From assembly GCF_001011155.1 (NCBI RefSeq), contig NZ_CP011479.1, positions 1,444,501-1,508,500 of the forward strand: 64,000 bases of DNA, given 5' to 3'. The notes under the pieces are model-generated. The model saw only the letters and a program-made list of their open reading frames with translations, was not told where the DNA came from and ran no database searches. A program made the translations under genes and the position numbers. This stretch comes from Hoeflea sp. IMCC20628 (lineage in GTDB: Bacteria; Pseudomonadota; Alphaproteobacteria; Rhizobiales; Rhizobiaceae). Positions within the stretch are counted from its first letter, which is position 1; each line of letters opens with the position of its first letter. Shown here one piece after another: positions 54,370-62,819 of this stretch.

Positions 54370-55032
54370 ATGAGCACTGGAGAGCGCGCGCTCGAGTTGT
54401 TGCTGGCTGATATTGCGGCCTGCCGGATATGTCGCGACTGCCCCGAGGGCGGTCCGGACAAGGCGCTGCCGCATGAGCCGCGTCCGGTCTGCGTCGCATC
54501 CGCCAGCGCGCCGATCCTGATTGCCGGCCAGGCGCCCGGCGCGCGGGTGCACCGCAGCGGCCAACCATTCACCGATCCGTCCGGCGACCGGCTGCGAGAC
54601 TGGCTCGGCGTTGATGCGCCAGCGTTCTACGATCCGGCCAAGTTTGCCATCGTGCCGATGGGGTTCTGCTTTCCCGGCAATGACGCCAAGGGAGGGGATC
54701 TGCCACCGCGGCGGGAATGCGCACCGGCCTGGCGGAGCCAGGTGATGGACCTGATGCCGCAACTCAAGCTGATCCTGGTCATCGGCCAGTATGCACAAGC
54801 TTGGCATCTCGGGCCATTGCGGCAGAAAACGCTGACCGAGACGGTGCGTAACTGGCGGGAAATCATCGACGTGGGCGATCCGAACTGTCCGGTGGTACCG
54901 CTGCCGCATCCGTCCTGGCGCAACAGCGGCTGGATCCGCAAGAACCCCTGGTTTGAAGCCGAGCTGTTGCCGGAGCTCAAACAACGGGTCGCGACTCTGG
55001 TTTCACCGAAAGATGGAATCGTTTCCTCATGA
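54370..55032 (+). CDS. uracil-DNA-glycosylase-family protein
   Basis: A 220-residue member of the UDG-like superfamily. It has a CRICRDC-type N-terminal segment near residue 17, ILIAGQAPGARVHRSGQPFTDPSGDRL in layout near 56 (family motif 1 with GQAPG in place of GEAPG) and LPHPSWRNSGWIRKNPWF near 177 as motif 2. Typical class 4 UDGs bind an iron-sulfur cluster by four cysteines; only part of that pattern is present here, so activity on uracil is uncertain. Start ATG follows GGGACGGG. Confidence 0.84.
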   Translation: MSTGERALELLLADIAACRICRDCPEGGPDKALPHEPRPVCVASASAPILIAGQAPGARVHRSGQPFTDPSGDRLRDWLGVDAPAFYDPAKFAIVPMGFCFPGNDAKGGDLPPRRECAPAWRSQVMDLMPQLKLILVIGQYAQAWHLGPLRQKTLTETVRNWREIIDVGDPNCPVVPLPHPSWRNSGWIRKNPWFEAELLPELKQRVATLVSPKDGIVSS

Positions 55033-55116
55033 TAGATTGATTTGAGGTAAAATAATCTTTGTGGAGTATGCGCTGGCGCGATATCAGGGAGGATAATCCC
55101 GTTTTTGGAGACTCTC

Positions 55117-55605
55117 ATGGACCGCCTCGACCGCAAGATCCTACGCCTGTTGCAGGAAGATTCGACTTTGGCTGTTGCCGAAATCGCCAAGAAGGTGGGG
55201 CTTTCCACAACACCGTGCTGGCGTCGTATTCAGAAGCTGGAAGAAGATGGTGTCATCAAGCGGCGCGTGGCGCTGCTTGATCCGGTGGCGGTCAATGCCA
55301 AGGTGACGGTGTTCGTGTCGATCCGTACCAACTCGCACTCCAATGAGTGGCTGAAACGGTTCTCCGAGGTCATCACCGAGTTTCCCGAGGTGGTGGAATT
55401 CTACCGGATGAGCGGCGATGTCGATTACCTGTTGCGCGTGGTGGTGCCCGATATTGCTGCCTATGACGCCTTCTACAAGCGGCTGATCGCCAAGATCGAG
55501 ATTCGTGACGTATCGTCGTCCTTCGCCATGGAGCAGATCAAATACACGACGCAGTTGCCGCTGGATTATTTGCAGATGGCCAAGGAAAAACCTGAAACCA
55601 GCTGA
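55117..55605 (+). CDS. Lrp/AsnC-family transcriptional regulator
   Basis: A 162-residue regulator. The helix-turn-helix occupies residues 1-60 (MDRLDRKILRLLQEDST, STTPCWRRIQKLEEDGVI), and the RAM ligand domain follows (VVEFYRMSGDVDYLLRVVV). GGAG is six bases before the ATG at 55117. The ligand is probably an amino acid; targets unknown. It is not close to the tryptophan genes (24 kb away). Confidence 0.93.
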   Translation: MDRLDRKILRLLQEDSTLAVAEIAKKVGLSTTPCWRRIQKLEEDGVIKRRVALLDPVAVNAKVTVFVSIRTNSHSNEWLKRFSEVITEFPEVVEFYRMSGDVDYLLRVVVPDIAAYDAFYKRLIAKIEIRDVSSSFAMEQIKYTTQLPLDYLQMAKEKPETS

Positions 55606-55714
55606 TGGCGTGACAAACCGCGCCTGTCCTTTGCTTTCAAAATATGCAATTATTCCAATGTAATTTGCTGCGCATTGGTCGCGGCGGGACAAACCATTGG
55701 GAAGGACCGATGTC

Positions 55715-56170
55715 ATGAGAGGTTTTGTTTTCGGACTTGGGCTGGCGACGCTTGCCGCGATACCTGCGCAGGCCGCCGGCGAGGACGTTTTCACGGTTGT
55801 TGCAGAGGTGCCGTTTGCCGATGCCGCGCAGGGCGTCAATGACGCGATCATCAACAAGGGTTTCAAGGTTGATTATCACGGCTTCATCGGCGAAATGCTC
55901 AAGCGTACCGCCGGTGATGTCGGGGCCACCAAGGAACTCTACACCGACGCCGAATTCTTTACCTTCTGCTCGGCAGTTGTGTCGCGCGACGTGATGGAAG
56001 CCGATATCGGCGACATCGCTTACTGCCCCTATGTGGTGTTTGTCTATGAGGATGCCGCGACGCCTGGCAAGGTGACCATAGGTCACCGCAACCTGCCCGA
56101 AGGCGGTGCCCGTGATCAGGTCAACGAGTTGCTTGGCGACATCGTCAAGACTGCGGCTGACGGGTTTTAA
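55715..56170 (+). CDS. exported DUF302 protein
   Basis: A 151-residue protein. The signal peptide is residues 1-20 (cleavage after AQA). The DUF302 domain follows: VPFADAAQGVNDAIINKGFKV, then a conserved Cys pair (FFTFCSAV, IAYCPYVVFVYE) and GKVTIGHRNLPEGG. GGAAGGA lies before the ATG at 55715. DUF302 proteins are small periplasmic or cytoplasmic proteins of unknown function. It converges with the AlkD-like gene and their stop codons overlap. Confidence 0.85.
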   Translation: MRGFVFGLGLATLAAIPAQAAGEDVFTVVAEVPFADAAQGVNDAIINKGFKVDYHGFIGEMLKRTAGDVGATKELYTDAEFFTFCSAVVSRDVMEADIGDIAYCPYVVFVYEDAATPGKVTIGHRNLPEGGARDQVNELLGDIVKTAADGF

Positions 56171-56898
56171 TAGCGACGGGTCTGAAGCTGCTTTGAGATC
56201 AGGCGCTGTCGGATTTTTTCGTCCGTCAGCTCCCTGACCGCGTCCTTGCCGATCCAGCGGGCGGTCGTATCATCGGAAGCTGCGAGTTGTTCGGCCAGAG
56301 TGAGAGCTGGCCCGTGCAGGGTCATTGAGCGTTTGCCGATCTGCCGCAATGCCCAATTGACTGCCTTTTTGACGAAATTGCGCGGGTCAGTGGTGTATTG
56401 CTCGACCAAAGGCAGAAAGCGCAGGAATTCTGCGTCGTCGCGCTTTTTCAGATGAACCGCGCCCCAGGCGATCATGGCGAAGGCGGTGCGGCGGACGAAC
56501 TCCCGCTCGTCTGCGGCGAACTCCGGAACCAGCTCATCGAGATGACCGGCATCGACGAACAGATCGGCGGCGTGATCGACTATCTCCCAGCTGTTGAAAT
56601 CGGCGGCCATGTCCCGTGCCTGTGCCGGGCTCAGCCGGCGTGGTTCTTCGGTGAACAAGGCCAGAATCATGGCCTCGCGCATCCCGGTCTGCCAGAGTTG
56701 CTCCGCGCGCTCATGATTGCGGCCCAGTGTCTTGCCAAAAGGTCTCAGCGCCGCATTGCCGACGCCATAGGCCTTGTCGGTATTGATGCCGAAGCGCGCC
56801 ATGCCGGCAAGATTGTCCGCCGACCCGCTTGCCTCAATCCATGCCAGGATTTCGGGCACGGTGTAATCGGCGTTTTGCGGTGGCCGGCGGACAGGCAT
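56167..56898 (-). CDS. AlkD-like DNA alkylation repair protein
   Basis: A 243-residue all-helical protein of HEAT-like repeats, similar to AlkD. The region HERAEQLWQTGMREAMILALF near residue 53 and FVRRTAFAMIAWGAVHLKK near 130 are characteristic, as is FVKKAVNWALRQIGKRS near 175. AlkD excises positively charged alkyl bases such as 7-methylguanine. The start is one base from the stop of the preceding dehydrogenase gene, so they are likely co-transcribed. Confidence 0.86.
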   Translation of the reverse strand: MPVRRPPQNADYTVPEILAWIEASGSADNLAGMARFGINTDKAYGVGNAALRPFGKTLGRNHERAEQLWQTGMREAMILALFTEEPRRLSPAQARDMAADFNSWEIVDHAADLFVDAGHLDELVPEFAADEREFVRRTAFAMIAWGAVHLKKRDDAEFLRFLPLVEQYTTDPRNFVKKAVNWALRQIGKRSMTLHGPALTLAEQLAASDDTTARWIGKDAVRELTDEKIRQRLISKQLQTRRY

Positions 56899-56899
56899 T

Positions 56900-57769
56900 T
56901 TATTTTTCCAGGCGTGCCAGCAGCGAGGATGTGTCCCAGCGTTTGCCGCCCATGGCCTGTACGTCGGCGTAGAACTGGTCGACCAGCGCCGTCACCGGCA
57001 ATGTCGCGCCGTTGTGTTTGGCTTCATTGAGAACGATGTCGAGATCCTTGCGCATCCAGTCGACGGCAAAACCATAATCATACTTGCCGGCATTCATGGT
57101 CTTGTAGCGGTTCTCCATCTGCCAGGAGCCTGCTGCGCCCTTGGAAATGACGTCGATCACTTTTTCGATGTCGAGACCGGCCTTCTTGCCGAAATGAATG
57201 CCTTCGGCGAGACCCTGGACCAGACCGGCAATGCAGATCTGGTTGATCATCTTGGTGAGCTGACCGCTACCGACCGGGCCCATCAGGCCAACCATGCGGG
57301 CATAGGCGTCGATGACGGGGCTGGCTTTATCAAAGGTGGCTTCGTCGCCGCCAACCATGACGGTGAGGGCGCCATTTTCGGCACCGGCCTGGCCACCTGA
57401 GACTGGCGCATCAAGGAAGCTGCAGCCCTTGTCGGTGCAGGCATCGGCCAGTTGCCGTGCCACTTCGGCGGACGCGGTGGTGTTGTCGATCAGGATCGAG
57501 CCTTTGCTCATGCCATGCAGGACGCCGCCCGGGGCGATGGTGACAGCGCGCAAATCATCGTCGTTGCCGACGCAGGTGAAGACGAAATCGGCGCCCTTGG
57601 CAGCCTCGGCCGGGGTGTCGCAGGCAGTGCCGCCAAATTCGTCGGCCCATTTGCGGGCTTTTTCGGCTGTGCGGTTGTAGACCCGCAGTTCATGGCCGCC
57701 CTTGGTTTTAAGGTGTCCTGCCATGGGATAGCCCATAACGCCCAAACCGATGAATGCTACTGTTGCCAT
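56900..57769 (-). CDS. NAD(P)-dependent beta-hydroxyacid dehydrogenase family oxidoreductase
   Basis: A 289-residue enzyme of the 3-hydroxyisobutyrate dehydrogenase / tartronate semialdehyde reductase family. It has the N-terminal Rossmann motif VAFIGLGVMGYPMAGHL, the substrate motif DAPVSGGQAGAENG near residue 118 and the catalytic Lys in GSGQLTKMINQ near 170. AGGATAGG precedes the ATG. The substrate among the beta-hydroxy acids is not resolved. Confidence 0.9.
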   Translation of the reverse strand: MATVAFIGLGVMGYPMAGHLKTKGGHELRVYNRTAEKARKWADEFGGTACDTPAEAAKGADFVFTCVGNDDDLRAVTIAPGGVLHGMSKGSILIDNTTASAEVARQLADACTDKGCSFLDAPVSGGQAGAENGALTVMVGGDEATFDKASPVIDAYARMVGLMGPVGSGQLTKMINQICIAGLVQGLAEGIHFGKKAGLDIEKVIDVISKGAAGSWQMENRYKTMNAGKYDYGFAVDWMRKDLDIVLNEAKHNGATLPVTALVDQFYADVQAMGGKRWDTSSLLARLEK

Positions 57770-57863
57770 TTTGCCTATCCTTCTGTCACAAATGCGCTTT
57801 ACGGTTGACCTGATTGCAAGTTACGTAAAGCAACCCGTCAGCTCCTGGGAGGGACATAAACCA

Positions 57864-60326
57864 ATGATGCGCATCGTCAAAGGGCTTATCAAGTTCATTC
57901 TTCTGCTTATCCCTCTGGTTGTGATGGCTGCGGGCGCAGCAATGCTGTGGGCGTCGCGCTCGCAAGCACCAGTTGACGGGGCGATGCAGATTACCGGACT
58001 GGGCGCGGAGGTGAGCATCACGCGGGACACAAACGGCGTACCGCACATCAAGGCCAAGACCCGTGCCGATGTTGCCGCCGGGCTTGGTTTTGCCCATGCG
58101 CAGGACCGCCTGTGGCAGATGGAAGTCAGCCGCATGGCCGGGCAGGGGCGGTTGTCGGAGATGTTTGGCGAGGCCACTGTCACCACCGATATCTGGCTTC
58201 GGACGATGGGTATTCACGAAGCGGCGGAAGCCTCGATGCGGGTGATGGACACGGACACACTGGCGATGCTTGAAGGCTATGCGCGTGGCGTCAATGCCTG
58301 GATGGAGCGCACGCCACAGGTGTTTTCGTCCAGATTACCGCCGGAATATCTGATCCTCGGTTACAGGCCCGAACCCTGGAGAGCCGTCGACAGCCTGACC
58401 GCCATCAAGATGATGTCGATTTCGCTGGCGGAAAATCTCGGTGAAGAGGCGCTGCGGCTCGGGTTTCGCCGGATCGGGCTGAGCGACGCTGAAGTGCGGG
58501 ATCTTCTGCCCTATCAGGATACCGACACCCCGCCGCCGATGCCTGATCTGAGTGCACTGCTCGGGCTTGATACAAAGCCGATCGGCGAGACTGTGACAAC
58601 GGCCAATGCTTCTGACGCCTTTGCCGGCATCAACGGCATGCTGTCCACCGGCGCCTCCAATAATTGGGTGATTTCAGGTGACCGCACCCAATCCAGCCTG
58701 CCGGTTCTGGCCAATGATCCGCATCTGAGCCTGATGGCGCCGTCGGTCTGGTATCTGGCCCATCTCGAGGTGACCGAAGAGTTTGACGAGCCGCGACATC
58801 TGATCGGCCCGTCGCTGCCGGGAACGCCGTTTGTGCTTTTAGGCCGCGGCAATGACATTGCCTGGGGATTTACCAACACCGCCACCGACGCACAGGACGT
58901 ATTTGTCGAACGGATCAATCCCGACAACCCGGATCAATATCTGACGCCGACAGGCTGGGCGTTGTTCGGCAGCCAAGAGGAAATTATCAAGGTTCGTGGC
59001 GGCGAGGATCAGAGTTTTACCCGCCGCTGGACCCGGCATGGCCCGGTGTTTCCGGCGAGCTACAAGCATTTTGACAAGCTCTTGCCGGAAAACACTGTTG
59101 CGGCGCTGCAATGGGTGGCGCTGGCCCATGATGACACCACGGCGATGGCCGGCACGCAGTTGTTCGACATGCGCACTGTGGAGGATTTCCAGACCGGGTT
59201 TGAAGCTTTTCTAACGCCGATGCAGTCGATGGTGGTGGCCGACAGGTCTGGCAATATCGGTTTTGTCGCTGCCGGACGGGTGCCGCAGCGCGATCCGGCC
59301 AACCGGCTGATGGGCCGCGCGCCGGCGCCCGGCTGGAACGCGATTTACGACTGGCGCGGCTATGTACCCTACAAGGATCTGCCACAGCAGACCAATCCCG
59401 ACAGCGGGTTGATTGCCACCGCCAACACCAAGATTGTTGGTCCGGATTATCCGGTGCATCTGACATTCGACTGGGAAGAACCCTACCGGCAGAACCGCAT
59501 CGAAACGCTGATCAACGGATTTGAGGGCAAACACACAGCAGCGATGTCGCAGCAGATGCAGGCGGATGTGTTTTCGCCGACTTTTGCGGATCTCAAGCCA
59601 CGCATGCTCAAGGCGTTGGAGGGCGAGAGCCTGACAGATGCCGATCAGGTGCTGGTTGCGCAGATTGCTGCCTGGGACGGCGAGATGGCGCGCGACAATA
59701 TGGAACCCTTGCTGTTCATCGCCTGGGTGCGCCAGATGATGAAATTGAGCTTTGAGGACGATCTCGGCTTCCTGTTCAAGGACTGGTTCAAACTGCGCGG
59801 ACGGGTGCTGGAGCACCTGCTTGATGGCAAAACCGCGCGCAACTGGTGCGACGTCAAAACCACCGATTCCGAGGAAAGCTGCGACCAGATCGTCACGCAG
59901 GCCTTTGTCGCGGCTGTCGCAGACCTGTCGACCCGCTATGGCGAGGCGCCCGGCAGCTGGCGCTGGGGTTCGGCGCATTTTGCCAAGGGCGCGCATCGCC
60001 CGTTTGGCGAAGTCGCCGCACTCAGGGGCTTCTTCAATGTCGAAGTCGAAAGCGGCGGCGGGCCGTTCACGTTGGATCGTGGCCGCACCCAGATCCAGGA
60101 TGACGAAGATCCCTATGCCAATACCAATGCGGCAAGCTATCGCGGCATCTTCGATATGGCCGATCTCGACCGCGCCACCTATATCCAGACCACGGGCCAG
60201 TCGGGCAATGTGTTCTCAGGCCACTACAGTGATTTCGCGCCACTTTGGGCCGATGTTAAGTCGATCGAGATCCCGGCGACCGATGTAGCTGATCCGGAAG
60301 GCGTGTGGAGCCTGAGCCCGGGATGA
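57864..60326 (+). CDS. penicillin acylase family protein (Ntn amidohydrolase precursor)
   Basis: An 820-residue precursor. The start at 57864 follows GGGAGGG; an extended frame to 57750 overlaps the divergent gene. Residues 1-35 hold a signal or anchor helix (IKFILLLIPLVVMAAGAAML). The alpha chain follows (GVPHIKAKTRADVAAGLGFAHAQDRLWQME in layout near 60), and the beta-chain N-terminal nucleophile is the Ser of GASNNWVISG near residue 265, where self-cleavage is expected. Substrates of this family range from beta-lactams to N-acyl-homoserine lactones (PvdQ-like). The true substrate here is unknown. Confidence 0.89.
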   Translation: MMRIVKGLIKFILLLIPLVVMAAGAAMLWASRSQAPVDGAMQITGLGAEVSITRDTNGVPHIKAKTRADVAAGLGFAHAQDRLWQMEVSRMAGQGRLSEMFGEATVTTDIWLRTMGIHEAAEASMRVMDTDTLAMLEGYARGVNAWMERTPQVFSSRLPPEYLILGYRPEPWRAVDSLTAIKMMSISLAENLGEEALRLGFRRIGLSDAEVRDLLPYQDTDTPPPMPDLSALLGLDTKPIGETVTTANASDAFAGINGMLSTGASNNWVISGDRTQSSLPVLANDPHLSLMAPSVWYLAHLEVTEEFDEPRHLIGPSLPGTPFVLLGRGNDIAWGFTNTATDAQDVFVERINPDNPDQYLTPTGWALFGSQEEIIKVRGGEDQSFTRRWTRHGPVFPASYKHFDKLLPENTVAALQWVALAHDDTTAMAGTQLFDMRTVEDFQTGFEAFLTPMQSMVVADRSGNIGFVAAGRVPQRDPANRLMGRAPAPGWNAIYDWRGYVPYKDLPQQTNPDSGLIATANTKIVGPDYPVHLTFDWEEPYRQNRIETLINGFEGKHTAAMSQQMQADVFSPTFADLKPRMLKALEGESLTDADQVLVAQIAAWDGEMARDNMEPLLFIAWVRQMMKLSFEDDLGFLFKDWFKLRGRVLEHLLDGKTARNWCDVKTTDSEESCDQIVTQAFVAAVADLSTRYGEAPGSWRWGSAHFAKGAHRPFGEVAALRGFFNVEVESGGGPFTLDRGRTQIQDDEDPYANTNAASYRGIFDMADLDRATYIQTTGQSGNVFSGHYSDFAPLWADVKSIEIPATDVADPEGVWSLSPG

Positions 60327-60501
60327 GACGGCTGGTCCAGCAGGTGCTCCGGCGGCGGCCTTGAGAAACGGCCATCTGCCAGGTCTGTTCGAGCTTTCGG
60401 AGCCAGATCAATAGCTGTAGGTCTTGCCTGTCTTGATCGCCTTGCGAAGCCAGGTTTCAAGTCAGCTCGCGCTTCCGCCGGCCGCTGCCAGGCGCTGCTT
60501 G

Positions 60502-61449
60502 TTACTGATTGCCTAGGGCGCAGGCTAGATCGTCAATGCTGTGCTGGGTCACCAGCCCGCGGGTGCCGAAGTTGTAGGTTGCTTCCACAATTTTCGGATT
60601 TTTCTCCAGCACCGGAAAGATCATCTTCATGAAGGACCGCAGCAAGGCAAGAATTTCGCCCCGTTCGCTGATTCGGTAGATCCGCATGCCCATCTTGTTC
60701 TTGTCGCGATTCAGGACATCATAATACCCGGTGACGCTGGACCCGTTGAAGGAATAGACGCGTTTGATGTGTTCGCTGGCGTAGCCTGCCTGTTGCGCCA
60801 GTCCGCCGCCAAGTGAATGCCCGGCGGCAATGAATTCGGGTTCTCCAAGTTCCTGCAATTCGGGATGTTCGATCATGACATTGTTCACGACGTGATTTGT
60901 TACGGTGCGTGTGAGGTCATACTGGTCCCAGCCGGAGCTGAAATACCTGGTGAACCAGCGGACATTGCTCCACCAATCGCCAATCGTATGCGTGCCCCGG
61001 AACACAAGGGCGATCTGGAGTTTGCCAATGCCGGCGGGACGATACCAGATCCCATAGACCAACGGGCCATCCCATCCAGCCTGGTCGCGCGCATTGTCGT
61101 CCGGTTTGGTCGGGTCTGTGTCAGAGGGTGGCAGAAGCTTCCAGTCGGAAAGGATCGCACCCAGATCGCAGGTCGATTGTTCAGTCTTGGCGTCGCCCTT
61201 GTGGGGCAGGCGATAGACTTCAGCGCTCATTGAAGCGAAATATTTGGCTTCATAGAGTTCGTATGCGGTTGTTCCGTTCTTCAAATCCTCAACCGATTCG
61301 AGCAGTCCGGCGATCCGCGAATATCCCTTTTCGAGGGTGAGTATGTTGTAGGCTCTCACACCCAGTAACCACACTATGGCGAAGAGCAGGAAGGCGCTCT
61401 GAAAAGGGTGGTTCTGGATGGCGTCAATGATTGCGCGAAATATACCCAT
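60502..61449 (-). CDS. class 3 lipase family protein with N-terminal membrane anchor
   Basis: A 315-residue alpha/beta-hydrolase. An N-terminal helix (FQSAFLLFAIVWLLGVRAYNIL) should anchor it in the membrane. The lipase 3 core starts near QIALVFRGT and has the nucleophile elbow AAGHSLGGGLAQQAGYA near residue 210, with an Asp and His to complete the triad further on. The start codon has no good ribosome site. The substrate is probably a lipid or ester; no neighbours suggest a pathway. Confidence 0.82.
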   Translation of the reverse strand: MGIFRAIIDAIQNHPFQSAFLLFAIVWLLGVRAYNILTLEKGYSRIAGLLESVEDLKNGTTAYELYEAKYFASMSAEVYRLPHKGDAKTEQSTCDLGAILSDWKLLPPSDTDPTKPDDNARDQAGWDGPLVYGIWYRPAGIGKLQIALVFRGTHTIGDWWSNVRWFTRYFSSGWDQYDLTRTVTNHVVNNVMIEHPELQELGEPEFIAAGHSLGGGLAQQAGYASEHIKRVYSFNGSSVTGYYDVLNRDKNKMGMRIYRISERGEILALLRSFMKMIFPVLEKNPKIVEATYNFGTRGLVTQHSIDDLACALGNQ

Positions 61450-61781
61450 GATCTTGCCCCGTCACTCTCGCGTTACCTGTATCGAGAACTTGCCGGGAAC
61501 TGGAAAATCAAGCTCAACACAAGATGGCGCAAGTGCAAATGCAGACATATAGGGCTTTAGATTGAGACGGTGTTCGCATCTTGCTGCGGTCAAACATGAA
61601 ACCGCCCTAGATCGTTGCGGGGAGCAGCGGCGGTGCGAGCTCTTTGGCATGACCGGGCGACACCAAGCCAGGGTCGCCATTGAGGGTGGGTGCCTTCATG
61701 GCTATAAGAATGTTGCCGCAAGCGAAGCCGGTCGGCTGGCGTAGCTTGGAGAGGCCAGGATGCATGACAGCGAGATGACCA
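61450..61781. other. intergenic region without recognised feature
   Basis: A 332-base gap between the divergent lipase and aldo/keto reductase genes. A small inverted repeat (GGCGAC and GTCGCC around 61660-61678) is the only structure noticed. Short open frames lack a ribosome site and similarity. Promoters for both neighbours must lie here, but I cannot point to them. Confidence 0.4.
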
Positions 61782-62612
61782 ATGACAAAAATGAACTCAA
61801 TCCCTTTTCATGACGGATATTCCATCCCGCAGCTTGGATTCGGCATCTGGCAGATCCCGCAGGACGAAACCGCTGCAGCCGTTCAAAGCGCGCTGAGCCT
61901 CGGCTACCGGCTGATCGACGGCGCCTTCATTTACGGCAATGAGACCGGGCTGGGCGAGGGACTGAAGCGCTCGGATGTGCCGCGCGAGGAGGTGTTTGTC
62001 ACCACCAAGGTGTGGAACAACTCGCATGGTCGCGACACGGCGCGTGCCTCGGTCGAGCGCAGCCTGAAGAACATCGGCGTCGATCAGCTTGATCTGGTGC
62101 TGATCCACTGGCCGGTGCCGAGCCAGAACCTCTATGTCGAGACCTGGGAGGCCTTGATCGAGATGCGCGATGAAGGTCTGATGCGCTCGATCGGCGTGTC
62201 GAACTTCAACGTCGATCATCTGGAGCGGATCGTTGAGGCCACCGGTGAAGCGCCGGTGCTCAACCAGATCGAGATCAATCCGCAGCTGCAGCAGCCGGAG
62301 CTGCGTGCGGCCTGTGATGCGCACAAGATCGTTCCCCAGGCCTGGACGCCTCTGGGCAATGGCAAGTCGTTTGACGCCGAGCCGATCAAGGCTGCCGCCG
62401 CGCGCACCGGCAAGAGTCCGGCGCAAGTTGTGCTGCGCTGGCATGTCCAGCTCGGCCACGCGGTGATCACGCGCTCGGTCAATCCCGGCCGCCAGGCGGA
62501 AAACCTCGATGTGTTCGATTTCACGCTCACCGACGACGAGATGAGCGCCATCGCAACCCTTGATGTCGGCCTGCGCTGCGGACCGGATGCGACGGTGTTC
62601 AAGCTGATGTAA
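61782..62612 (+). CDS. aldo/keto reductase
   Basis: A 276-residue NADPH-dependent reductase with a TIM barrel. The catalytic tetrad is visible: Asp and Tyr in LIDGAFIYGNE near residue 45-50, Lys in VTTKVWN near 75 and His in LVLIHWPVP near 108. The cofactor region is RSVNPGRQAENLDVFDFTL near 235. The layout is like 2,5-diketo-D-gluconate reductase-type enzymes. A strong terminator follows. ATG at 61791 is an alternative start. Confidence 0.92.
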   Translation: MTKMNSIPFHDGYSIPQLGFGIWQIPQDETAAAVQSALSLGYRLIDGAFIYGNETGLGEGLKRSDVPREEVFVTTKVWNNSHGRDTARASVERSLKNIGVDQLDLVLIHWPVPSQNLYVETWEALIEMRDEGLMRSIGVSNFNVDHLERIVEATGEAPVLNQIEINPQLQQPELRAACDAHKIVPQAWTPLGNGKSFDAEPIKAAAARTGKSPAQVVLRWHVQLGHAVITRSVNPGRQAENLDVFDFTLTDDEMSAIATLDVGLRCGPDATVFKLM

Positions 62613-62642
62613 GGCCGGTCCACTTCGGAGCAGACAAACCCG

Positions 62643-62680
62643 ACCCGCCAGCTGCAGACCGCATCTGGCGGGTTTTTGTT
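62643..62680 (+). terminator. rho-independent terminator after aldo/keto reductase
   Basis: CCCGCCAG (62644-62651) pairs with CTGGCGGG (62665-62672), with extra pairing inside the loop, followed by TTTTTGTT. It lies 31 bases after the stop. Confidence 0.82.
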
Positions 62681-62819
62681 GGTCAGGACTGAACAGGTCA
62701 GAGGACGGATGCGGGCGGACAGGGCCGTGCCGTATGCAGCCGCACGTATTGCAATTACAACATGCACGTCATTGTGTGCTTTAATCCCGGCGGTTCCAAC
62801 GGGCCTCAAGAGAACCGCC

